A DNA stretch of 64,000 nucleotides from Streptomyces endophytica (GTDB lineage Bacteria > Actinomycetota > Actinomycetes > Streptomycetales > Streptomycetaceae): assembly GCF_026153355.1 (NCBI RefSeq), contig NZ_CP110636.1:1-64000 (forward strand), given 5' to 3'. A model generated the notes under the pieces. That model saw nothing but the letters and a program-made list of their open reading frames with translations, did no database searches and had not been told where the DNA came from. This document shows positions 46,947 through 54,837 of this stretch, piece after piece. The first letter of the stretch is position 1. Each line of letters starts with the position of its first letter. The position numbers were made by a program, and so were the translations under genes.

Positions 46947-48241
46947 CTCGTCCCCCGACTCGTCTCCGTCGCGGGAGGCCACGTACCGCAGCACGCCCCA
47001 CATGCTGTTCACATCGGCCTCCGGCGGCCCGGTCTCCCGGCAGTTGTCCAGCTCCTTGCGGAGCGCCGGGGCGTCGATTCCGCTGCCGATGAGGACGAGC
47101 TGGGTGCTCCGCTCCTCGCCCCTCGGCCAGGGCTCGGGGTAGAAACGCAGGAAGTCGCCGACGGCGTGCACGGTGAACTTCTGCCGGTTCTCGGGGACGT
47201 CGAAGTGGACGAAGCCCTTGATGCGGTAGAGCCCGGCCGGCCGACTGTCGAGGAAGTCCATGAGCCGGCGCGGGTGCATCGACTCGGCCGAGCTGAACTC
47301 CACGCTCTGGTAGGCGGCGTGAAGGTGCCCCGAGTGGTCGTGGCCACTGTCTGCACCACAGTCGTCGTGGTCGCAACGACCGTTCGCGGAGCGGTCGTTG
47401 GGGTCGTTGGGGTCGTGGTGGTTGTGGTGGTTGTTGGGGTCGTTCGGGTCGCTGGGGCCGGGGTAGCCGTTGGGGTCGCTGGGGCCGGGGTGGCCGTTGG
47501 GGTGCTTGGAGTCGCGGTAGTCGTTCTCGCGGTGGTTTCGGGGGTGCTCGTCGCGGTGGGCTCGATGGTGCTCGCCACCGGCCGCGGCCTCACGCAGCAG
47601 GTCCTCGAAGGACAACTGGCGCACGGCCGCGTCGTGGTCCTCCCCCGGCCCGCGGTCGAAGAACAGCTCGGGGTCGATCCGGCCGTACGCCGTACAGATC
47701 ACCGGCCGGCCCGGCGCCAGCTCCGCCAGGGTGTCCCGGAGCGCCCGGAGCGCCGCGTCGTCGATCCGGTCGGCCTTGTTGAGCACCACGATGTCAGCGA
47801 TACCGACGTGCCGGTCCAGCTCAGGATGTCGGGCCCGGGTGGACTCGAACTCGGCGGCGTCCACGACCTCGATCAGCCCGCCGTAGACGATCCGGTCGTT
47901 GTCGCTGGCGAGGATCATCCGGATGAGTTCCTGCGGCTCGGCCAGGCCGCTCGCCTCGATGACGATGACGTCGATACGGGCGGACGGACGGGCCAGCCGC
48001 TCCAGATACGTGTCCAGTTCGCTGGTGTCGACCGCGCAGCACAGACAGCCGTTGCCGAGCGAGACCATCGAGTCCACCTGCCCGGCAACGGTCATGGCGT
48101 CGATCTCGATGCTGCCGAAGTCATTGACGATCGCGCCGATACGAGTCCGTCGCCGGCCCGGAGCAGGTGGTTGAGCAGGGTCGTCTTGCCCGAACCGAGG
48201 AACCCCGCGAGTACGACGACCGGGATCTGTTGCGTGGCCAG
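46944..48241 (-). CDS. COG0523 GTPase (CobW/zinc chaperone type) with a histidine-rich insertion (frameshifted)
   Basis: G3E-type metallochaperone GTPase of about 432 residues. The core opens IPVVVLAGFLGSGKTTLLNH (P-loop GSGKTT). It has FGSIEIDAMTVAG, the metal motif GCLCC in SLGNGCLCCAVDTSE, IEASGLAEPQEL and VVLNKADRID (NKAD). After residue 215 a long His/Asp/Asn/Pro-rich insertion includes NGHPGPSDPN and NGYPGPSDPNDPNNHHNHHD. The C-terminal domain follows with LMDFLDSRPAGLYRIKGFVH. A CTG at 48241 has GGAGG six bases upstream; ATG 48254 is off frame. Breaks occur near 48142 and at the start. Zinc delivery or sensing is inferred from family and His content. Confidence 0.85.
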
Positions 48242-48839
48242 AAGGCGCCTCCATGGTGCGGGTGGCGGGCCGCACGGCCGGCGGCGGACGAGCTGTCGAT
48301 CGTAACGGACCACCGGCTGCACACCGCTCGGGCCGAGCGCCTCGTCCGGTACGGGGGGGGCGGGCCCACGGGCGGTCCGGGACCACGGGGCGAGGCCGAC
48401 CCGGCCGGCGCCGGGCCAGGGCCGGTCAGGTGCCTGAACAGGGCCTGCCGGGGCCTGGTCGGCCGCCCTGTCAGGGTCTGGTCAGGCGCCAGGCGGGAGC
48501 CCGGTCCCGTGCCAGGCAGGAGCCTGGTTCGGAGCCAGGCCCGGCGCCGCGGCCTGGCACCGCGGCCTGATGCCGAAGCACGTACTCCCACCCGGTGCCG
48601 AAGCACGTGCTGCCGCCCGGCACCGAAGCACGTGCTGCCGCGCAGTGCCTATGCACAGTGCCTGTATCCGCGCCGAGGCGCCGTGCAGGGTCCGGGGCCG
48701 CCGTGCCGTGCGGCGTCCGATGCCGAGGCACCGTGCGGGATCCGGTGCCGGCGGCCCCGCTCCAGGCCTGTGGTGCGGTGCCGGCCTGGAACGGGGCCGC
48801 CGGCTAGGACCCCATGGTGCTGGGGTGCTGGGGTACTGG
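48242..48839. other. 598-base repeat-rich gap
   Basis: No gene is supported. It contains GCCTGGT/CAGGC-rich repetitive DNA (48420-48565), the 25-base array at 48571-48645, and further GCCGAGGCACCGTGC variants to 48760. It lies between the COG0523 gene and the citrate synthase gene, both on the minus strand, so the COG0523 promoter should be near 48250-48320. Confidence 0.6.
48571..48645. repeat. Three tandem 25-base repeats
   Basis: Exactly 25-base copies at 48571, 48596 and 48621. Each has the core GCCGAAGCACGTGCTGCC (first copy GTACTCCCA, last GTGCTGCCG) and a central CACGTG in two of them. Confidence 0.8.
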
Positions 48840-50009
48840 CTAGCCGGCCACCACCTCCGGCAGCGGCTGCGGCGGGGGCGGGCCGACGTACCGGGCCGCC
48901 GGCCGGATGATCTTCGAATCCTCCGCCTGTTCCAGGATGTTGGCGCTCCAGCCGACCACCCTGGCCGCGCAGAAGGTGGGCGTGAACATCTCACGCGGCA
49001 GCCCGCACAGCTCCATCACGACGCCCGCGTAGAACTCCACGTTGATGTGCAGCTCGCGGCCCGGCTTGAGCTCGGCGAGGAGCGCCTCGGCCCGCGCCTC
49101 CACCTGGACGGCGAACTCCACCAGCGGGCCGCCGAACTCCTCGGCGATCCCCCGCAGCATCCGTGAGCGCGGATCTTCGGTGCGGTAGACGGGATGCCCG
49201 AACCCCATGATCCGCTCACCGCGCAGGACCCGTTCGCGGATCCAGGAGTCGATCCGGTCCGGCGCGCCGATCGCGTCGAGCGTGTCCAGCGCCCGGCTGG
49301 GCGCTCCGCCGTGCAACGGCCCGGAGAGCGCGCCGACGGCTCCGACGAGGCAGGCCGCGAGGTCGGCACCGGTGGAGGTGATGACGCGGGCGGTGAACGT
49401 CGAGGCGTTGAAGCCGTGGTCGATCGTGGAGATCAGATAGGCCTCTATCGCCCGGACCCGGCGCGGATCCGGCTCTTCGCCGGTGAGCATGTAGAGGTAG
49501 TTGGCGGCGTGCCCCAGATCCGGCCGCGGCTCCACGGGCTGCTGCCCCTGGCCGAGCCGGTGCAGCGCGGTCAGCAGGGTCGGTACGGCGGCGACGGTGG
49601 CGAGCGCGTCGGCCCGCCGGCGGTCGGCGTCGATGTCGTACAGCGGCCGGAATCCGGCACTCGCGCCGAGCAGCGACAGCGCGGTGCGCAGCCCGGCGAG
49701 CGGGCCCGCGAGCGCTCCGGCCCGGGCCAGGGCGGGCAGTGCCTCGCGTACCGCCGCGGGCAGCGGGCGGAGCGCGGCCGTCTCGGCCTTGAAGGCCGCC
49801 AGCTGGGCCGCGTCGGGCAGCGCGCCGTGGAACATCAGGTACCAGACGTCCTCGAACGTGCGGGTCCGGGCCAGTTCGACGGCGGAGTACTGGCGGTAGT
49901 GGTAGAAGCCCTCGCGCCCCCGGACGTCGCCGAGTTGGGTCTCGGTGACGATGACGCCCGCGAGCCCGCGGGGTGCCTCGATGGGTGCGTTCGCCTCGGC
50001 GATCGGCAT
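48840..50009 (-). CDS. Citrate synthase family protein
   Basis: Condenses an acyl-CoA with oxaloacetate; the family includes citrate and 2-methylcitrate synthases. Length is 389 residues from ATG 50009, with GAGGAGAG five bases upstream. Catalytic His regions are GPLHGGAPSRAL (about 230) and GFGHPVYRTEDPRSRML (about 270, with the substrate-binding Arg). The third catalytic position, normally Asp in a NVDFY motif, is Glu here: HINVEFYAGVVMEL (about 323). The C-terminus is RYVGPPPPQPLPEVVAG. The frame is intact. It is divergent from an HTH-citrate synthase fusion, with shared AT-rich repeats between them. Whether it makes citrate, methylcitrate or another product is open. Confidence 0.88.
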   Translation of the reverse strand: MPIAEANAPIEAPRGLAGVIVTETQLGDVRGREGFYHYRQYSAVELARTRTFEDVWYLMFHGALPDAAQLAAFKAETAALRPLPAAVREALPALARAGALAGPLAGLRTALSLLGASAGFRPLYDIDADRRRADALATVAAVPTLLTALHRLGQGQQPVEPRPDLGHAANYLYMLTGEEPDPRRVRAIEAYLISTIDHGFNASTFTARVITSTGADLAACLVGAVGALSGPLHGGAPSRALDTLDAIGAPDRIDSWIRERVLRGERIMGFGHPVYRTEDPRSRMLRGIAEEFGGPLVEFAVQVEARAEALLAELKPGRELHINVEFYAGVVMELCGLPREMFTPTFCAARVVGWSANILEQAEDSKIIRPAARYVGPPPPQPLPEVVAG

Positions 50010-50035
50010 GACAGCTCTCCTCGTTCTTCCTCCCC

Positions 50036-50093
50036 CAATATTGATTCGACTATCTATGCTTGACTCAATACTCGTCAATATTGATTGAATCAA
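50036..50093. promoter_or_regulatory. Paired CAATATTGATT sites between the two citrate-synthase genes
   Basis: CAATATTGATT occurs at 50036-50046 and 50076-50086, 40 bases (about four helical turns) apart. The second continues into the palindrome TTGATTGAATCAA (50081-50093). TTGACTCAATA lies between them. The AT content is far above the surroundings. The sites lie in the divergent promoter gap, the natural place for binding by the HTH fusion. Confidence 0.65.
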
Positions 50094-50123
50094 TGTATGG
50101 GTCAATGCAGGAGGGTCCTGGAC

Positions 50124-51413
50124 ATGGATGAGTCCGGGTACGGACGGGCTGGATACGGTGATCCCATGGCGGATCACGACACGGCGCAGGACACCGGTGA
50201 GCGACGGCTGAGCACGCGGGAGGCGGCCGACCGGCTCGGCGTGAAGCCCGAGACGGTCTATGCGTATGTCAGCCGCGGTCAGCTGACCAGCCACCGGGAA
50301 CCGGGCAGCCGCGGCAGCACCTTCGACCCGAAGGAGGTCGACATGCTGGCCCGCCGCAGCGGCCGCCGCGAACCGCCCGCCGCCGGCGCCGAGTTGGGGA
50401 TCCGCACCGGCATCACACTGATCGACCGCGACCACTGCTACTTCCGTGGCGTGGACACCGCGGAGCTCGCCGCCCACTACAGCTACGAGGAGGTCGCGGA
50501 GTGGCTGTGGACCGGCGTGCTGCGCCACGGCATCCGCTTCACCGCCCCGCAGGACGCCCGGACCGCGGCCCGCCGCGCCGTACGGGCGCTGCCGCCGCAC
50601 AGCGGGCCGATGGACCAGCTGCGGGTCGCGGTGATCGCCGCCGCGGCCGCCGATCCGCTGCGGTTCGACCTCTCCGAGGACGCCGTCCTCGGCACCGCCC
50701 GCAGCCTCATCCCGACCCTGGTCGACGCCCTCCCGGCGCTGGGTGACGAACCCTCCACCGGCGGACCGCTCGCCCCCCGGCTCTGGTCCCGGCTGACCGC
50801 GGAGCCGGCCGACGTTGCATCGCTGCGCGTCCTGGACGCCGCGCTGGTCCTGCTCATCGACCACGACCTCGCCGCCTCCACGCTCGCGGTCCGGGTCGCG
50901 GCCTCCGCCCGCGCCCATCCGTACGCGATCGTCTCGGCGGGTCTGGGGGCGCTGGACGGTCCGCTGCACGGCGCCGCTAGCGGGCTGGTGCACAGGATGC
51001 TGCTGGAGGTCCTGGACCGGGGCAGCGCGGCCGCCGTCGTGGCCGACCATCTGCGGGCCGGTCGCCGGGTACCAGGCCTGGGCCACCCCCTCTACCCGGG
51101 TGAGGACCCGCGCGCCGGCGTCCTCTTCCGGCTGCTGGCGGACGTACCGCAGGCCGCCCCCGCTCTGCAGGCCGCCCGCGAGGTCGTCACCACCACCGCA
51201 CGCCACACGGAGCTGCACGCCAACGTCGACCTGGCACTCTCCGTGCTGACCGTCGCTGCGGGCATGCCTCCCGAGGCGGGTGAAACGGTCTTCGCCCTCG
51301 CGCGCACCGCCGGCTGGGTCGCGCACGCCCTGGAGGAATTCGACGAGCGCCCGCTGCGCATGCGCCCCAGCGGCCAGTACCACGGCCCACGCCCCCCGCA
51401 GCCGCTGCCGTGA
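50124..51413 (+). CDS. Citrate synthase-like protein with N-terminal helix-turn-helix
   Basis: Fusion protein of 429 residues. ATG 50124 has AGGAGG nine bases upstream. Residues 25-80 form a MerR/excisionase-like helix-turn-helix, RRLSTREAADRLGVKPETVY followed by AYVSRGQLTSHREPGS. The rest is a citrate synthase fold with GPLHGAASGLVHRM, GLGHPLYPGEDPRAG (second catalytic His) and HANVDLALSVL (third site with Asp). The C-terminus PSGQYHGPRPPQPLP matches that of the divergent synthase. The frame is intact. It may be an enzyme, a metabolite-responsive regulator, or both. The paired operator-like sites at 50036-50093 favour a regulatory role. Confidence 0.88.
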   Translation: MDESGYGRAGYGDPMADHDTAQDTGERRLSTREAADRLGVKPETVYAYVSRGQLTSHREPGSRGSTFDPKEVDMLARRSGRREPPAAGAELGIRTGITLIDRDHCYFRGVDTAELAAHYSYEEVAEWLWTGVLRHGIRFTAPQDARTAARRAVRALPPHSGPMDQLRVAVIAAAAADPLRFDLSEDAVLGTARSLIPTLVDALPALGDEPSTGGPLAPRLWSRLTAEPADVASLRVLDAALVLLIDHDLAASTLAVRVAASARAHPYAIVSAGLGALDGPLHGAASGLVHRMLLEVLDRGSAAAVVADHLRAGRRVPGLGHPLYPGEDPRAGVLFRLLADVPQAAPALQAAREVVTTTARHTELHANVDLALSVLTVAAGMPPEAGETVFALARTAGWVAHALEEFDERPLRMRPSGQYHGPRPPQPLP

Positions 51414-51640
51414 GCGAGCCCAAGCCGCCTTGGGCGCCCTCCATGAGCGAGCACAAGCGGGCCCGCGCGTCGGCCGTGAGTGGGTCCAAGCCATCGTGTG
51501 CGTCTGCCGTGAGCAAGCCCAAGCCGCCTTGAGCTCCGTCCATGAGCGGGCACAAGCGGGCCTGCGCGTCGGCCGTGAGTGGGTCCGAGCCCTCTCGCCC
51601 ACCCGCCCCGAGCGGGCCTGGGCGGTCCGGCGTTCCTGCG
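51410..51640. repeat. Seven tandem 33-base repeats with 99-base higher-order period
   Basis: Units of exactly 33 bases start at 51410, 51443, 51476, 51509, 51542, 51575 and 51608. The first includes the stop codon of the HTH-citrate synthase gene. Units 1-3 and 4-6 correspond pairwise (four mismatches for 1/4, two for 2/5, more for 3/6), so a 99-base block was duplicated. Each unit but the last begins GTGAG or ATGAG. Degenerate copies continue near 51683 and 51750. The array stays open in one plus and one minus reading frame because 33 is a multiple of three, but I see no ribosome site for either. Confidence 0.92.
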
Positions 51641-51785
51641 GCGATGGGGAGCGAGTGGCCGGTCGTTCCCTCGCCGGTGGTCCGTGAGCGATCCCGCGTC
51701 GCCGCAATGACGCGAAGCCAATTCCTGTTTCCCGCGCCTTCCGCGCAGGCCCATGAGCGATCCGGCGTGCCCGACGCCCGAACCA

Positions 51786-51804
51786 TGAGGTTAGGCTCGC
51801 CTTC
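51786..51804 (+). promoter_or_regulatory. Iron box (DmdR/IdeR-type) overlapping the start of the next gene
   Basis: TGAGGTTAGGCTCGCCTTC matches the actinobacterial iron-box consensus (TTAGGTTAGGCTCACCTAA) at about 15 of 19 positions, with the core AGGTTAGGCT intact. It ends one base before the GTG start at 51805. Confidence 0.7.
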
Positions 51805-52749
51805 GTGAGTACCTGCGCCACCGCCTCCCGTAACGCGGCCGAACCGCTCGCCGGGACCTCGGCCACCGCCCGCACCTGGCTGCTCATCGAGCAGACCGGC
51901 CCCTGGGGAGCCAAGGCGCTCACGGACAGCCACCTCGATCCAGGACTCGGCCGGGCCCTGAACGCCGCGGCGGACGGGACCGACGTACGCATCGCCCTGA
52001 TTCGGCGCCCGGGCCGCCATGCCGACTGCCACGGTGTCTCCCGCCGCCGGCTCTTCCTCGCGCACACCGCGCCGGGGCGCTCCTGGGTGCGCACAACCAC
52101 CGTCACCGATCCCGGCGCCGCCCTCGGCCTGGACTTCGCCGCCCTCGGCGCGGGCGAACACCACGGCACCTGGGAACCACACTCCGGCGACCCGCTGGTC
52201 CTCGTCTGCACCAACGGCAAGCGGGACCGTTGTTGCGCCCTGCTCGGCCGACCCCTGGCCGCGGAACTCTCCGCCGCCGGAATCGACACCTGGGAGGTCA
52301 CCCACCTGGGCGGCCATCGCTTCTCCCCCACCCTTTTTCTCCTTCCTTACGGTTACGCCTACGGCCGTGCCTCGGCGCATCTGGTCAAGTCCGCCGTGGA
52401 GGCGGCGCGCAGTGGACGGATCGCCTTGGACCACTGCCGTGGCCGTTCGGCCTGGGACCGCCCCGCCCAGGCGGCCGACCTCGCGATCCGTGCCCGGATC
52501 CACGAGGACCGCGCGGATGCCCTCGACGTCGTACGGGTCGAGACCCTGCCGCCCGCACCCGCCGCCACGCCTGCCGGCAGTGCGGGACCGTCCTGGGCCG
52601 TCACGGTCGCGCACACGGACGGCCGGACCTGGCGGGTGACCGTCGAACAACGCACCGACGGCGCTCCCGCGCCGGCCAGCTGCGGGGCACCCCTCCTTCC
52701 CCCGTCGCGGATGGCGGTCACCTCGCTCACCGCCGCAGATCTGGCCTGA
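51805..52749 (+). CDS. Sucrase/ferredoxin-like family protein
   Basis: Thioredoxin-fold protein of 314 residues, start GTG 51805. Conserved parts are RTWLLIEQTGPWGAKALTDS, VRIALIRRPGRHADCHG, PLVLVCTNGKRDRCCALLGR (Cys pattern of [2Fe-2S] thioredoxin-like ferredoxins) and WEVTHLGGHRFSPTLFLLPY (conserved HxxxH pair) with GYAYGRASAHLV. A C-terminal extension of about 80 residues is specific to actinobacterial members. The family is thought to bind an Fe-S cluster through Cys and His. The iron box in front of it predicts expression under low iron. No operon partner. Confidence 0.88.
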   Translation: MSTCATASRNAAEPLAGTSATARTWLLIEQTGPWGAKALTDSHLDPGLGRALNAAADGTDVRIALIRRPGRHADCHGVSRRRLFLAHTAPGRSWVRTTTVTDPGAALGLDFAALGAGEHHGTWEPHSGDPLVLVCTNGKRDRCCALLGRPLAAELSAAGIDTWEVTHLGGHRFSPTLFLLPYGYAYGRASAHLVKSAVEAARSGRIALDHCRGRSAWDRPAQAADLAIRARIHEDRADALDVVRVETLPPAPAATPAGSAGPSWAVTVAHTDGRTWRVTVEQRTDGAPAPASCGAPLLPPSRMAVTSLTAADLA

Positions 52750-53031
52750 CTCCTTCACGGCTTCACCGACGCCGACACGGCCCACGACATGGCTGCGGCG
52801 ACTCCGACACCGCCACGGACCGTGACGACTCTGCGAGAGTAGGTGCTCACGCTCCGCGACCGAAAGGCCTGTGGATAACTCCCCCGAACCCGTCCTTCGC
52901 CGTCCACAGCCCGCGCCGCCGCTCCCGTCGCGGCCCCGCCGGCACGCCGCGCGTGGCCACCCGGACACCCTCCGAATTCCTCGCCGCAGGGATTACCGGC
53001 CCGGCGGTCGGCCCGCTTACTGTTCGTCCGT

Positions 53032-54837
53032 ATGGGCGAGAAGGAAGCGTCGGTTCCGCGCCCGAGCGCCGCAGAGCCCTCGGGCCCCGCACCGTTTCCC
53101 GCCGGCGCCTCCGCCCCGCGCAGAGCGACCGCCCCGCTCGGCGCTGCCAAGGCACGCACCACGGCCGGACCGCGCCTGACGCGCCCCCGGCTGGGCTGGC
53201 CGCGGCGCGTCTTCTCCCAGGTGCTGATGATGCAGCTGGCCATCGCCACGGGGGTCACCGCGCTGGCGACCGGCCTGTTCCTCGCCCCGCTCAGCGCCCA
53301 GCTGGACGACCAGGCGATGCGCCGCGCGCTCGCGATCGCCCAGACCACCGCCGCCGAACCGCGCCTCGACGACGCGCTGGAGACGTCCCGCCCGAGCCCC
53401 CACGGCCCCGTCCAGAACGAGGCGGAACGGATCCGCGCGGCCACCGGCGCCGAGTACGTCGTGATCATGGACAAGCGTGGGGTGCGCTGGTCCCACACCG
53501 ATCCGGACGAGATCGGGCGCCACGTCTCCACCGATCCGAGCGCCGCGCTCTCCGGCCGTGAGGTCATGCAGATCGACGAGGGCACCCTCGGCCGCTCCGC
53601 GCGCGGCAAGGTCCCGTTGCGGGACGAGCACGGCAAGGTCGTCGGCGCGGTCTCGGTCGGCATCGCGTACGAGAGCGTGCGGGAGCGGCTGCTGTCCACC
53701 GTGCCCCAACTGCTCGCGTACGCGGGCGGGGCGCTGGCCGTCGGCGCACTGGCCGCCTATCTCGTCTCCCGCCGTCTCCAGCGCCGCACCCATGACCTGG
53801 CCTTCTCCGACATCTCCGCGCTGCTCGCCGAGCGGGAGGCGATGCTGCACGGCATCCGGGAGGGCTTCCTCGCGCTCGACGGGCAGGGCCGGATCCGCCT
53901 GATGAACGACGAGGCGCAGCGCCTCCTCGATCTGCGCGCCGAGGACACCGGCCGCCCCCTGGAGGCCGCCCTTCCTCCGGGCCGGACGACCGATGTGCTG
54001 GCCGGCCGCGTCTCGGGCGCCGACCTGCTGGCGGTCAGCGGACACCGGGTGCTGGTGGCGAACCGTATGCCGACCGACGACGGCGGCGCGGTGGTCACCC
54101 TGCGCGACCGCACGGAGCTGGAGCGGCTGGGCCGCGAACTCGACGGCACCCGCGGTCTCATCGACGCCCTCCGGGCGCAGGACCACGAGCACGCCAACCG
54201 GCTGCACACCCTCCTGGGCCTGCTCGAACTGGGTCTGCACGAGGAGGCCGTGGAATTCGTGACCCGCGTGGTGGGCGTCCACCGGGCCACCGCGGAGCAG
54301 GTCACCGAGCGCATCCACGACCCGTTGCTGGCCGCCCTTCTGGTGGGCAAGGCCACCGTCGCCACCGAACGGGGCGTGTCCCTGCGGATCGCGTCCGGCA
54401 CCCGGCTGCCCGACCGCCTGATCGACCCGCACAGCCTGGTCACCGTCCTCGGCAATCTCGTCGACAACGCCCTGGACGCCACCGCCGGCGCGCCCGATGC
54501 CCAGGTGGAGGTGGAGGTACGGGCCGAGGGACGGACCGCCGTCGTGCGGGTCGCCGACAACGGGCCGGGCGTGCCCGAGGAGCGCCGGGACGAGATCTTC
54601 ACCGAGGGCTGGACCACCAAGGAGCCGCCCGCCCACGGGCAGCGCGGCATCGGACTCGCACTCGTCCGTCGGCTCGCCGAGCGCTACGGGGGTGGCGCCG
54701 TGGTGGACGAACGACCAGGAGGCGGCGCCGTGTTCACCGTCACGGTGCCCGATGCTCTCTCCGAGGAGCTTCCCGGGGCGGCCGGTGGCCCCGGGGGCGC
54801 GCACTGCGCCGAGGACGCCACGGAGGCCGGCCGGTGA
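53032..54837 (+). CDS. CitA/DcuS-type sensor histidine kinase
   Basis: Membrane sensor of 601 residues. A long Pro/Ala-rich N-terminus precedes helix one (VLMMQLAIATGVTALATGLF). A periplasmic PASp-like citrate/dicarboxylate domain follows (about 95-225: EYVVIMDKRGVRWSHTDPDE, GSVSVGI-like VGAVSVGIAYESVRERLL), then helix two (LAYAGGALAVGALAAYLVSR), a cytoplasmic PAS domain (LREGFLALDGQGRIRLMNDE) and a kinase core: QDHEHANRLHTLLGLLELG (H box), LGNLVDNALDATAG, VADNGPGVPEERRDEIF and HGQRGIGLALVRRLAERYGG. The frame is intact. It is coupled to the next gene (GTGA overlap). The ligand is inferred as a tricarboxylate or C4-dicarboxylate. Confidence 0.9.
   Translation: MGEKEASVPRPSAAEPSGPAPFPAGASAPRRATAPLGAAKARTTAGPRLTRPRLGWPRRVFSQVLMMQLAIATGVTALATGLFLAPLSAQLDDQAMRRALAIAQTTAAEPRLDDALETSRPSPHGPVQNEAERIRAATGAEYVVIMDKRGVRWSHTDPDEIGRHVSTDPSAALSGREVMQIDEGTLGRSARGKVPLRDEHGKVVGAVSVGIAYESVRERLLSTVPQLLAYAGGALAVGALAAYLVSRRLQRRTHDLAFSDISALLAEREAMLHGIREGFLALDGQGRIRLMNDEAQRLLDLRAEDTGRPLEAALPPGRTTDVLAGRVSGADLLAVSGHRVLVANRMPTDDGGAVVTLRDRTELERLGRELDGTRGLIDALRAQDHEHANRLHTLLGLLELGLHEEAVEFVTRVVGVHRATAEQVTERIHDPLLAALLVGKATVATERGVSLRIASGTRLPDRLIDPHSLVTVLGNLVDNALDATAGAPDAQVEVEVRAEGRTAVVRVADNGPGVPEERRDEIFTEGWTTKEPPAHGQRGIGLALVRRLAERYGGGAVVDERPGGGAVFTVTVPDALSEELPGAAGGPGGAHCAEDATEAGR

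Noticed and set aside
20985..48150. Reading the many frameshifted genes as pseudogenes
   Set aside because: The breaks are single bases at G/C runs, affect essential genes such as parC, and restore full-length conserved proteins on correction.
48571..48645. A CRISPR array
   Set aside because: The copies are directly adjacent without spacers and no cas genes are present.
51280..51687. A repeat protein encoded by the 33-base array (11-residue units)
   Set aside because: The frame overlaps the end of the HTH-citrate synthase gene and has no independent start with a ribosome site. Openness follows from the unit length being a multiple of three.
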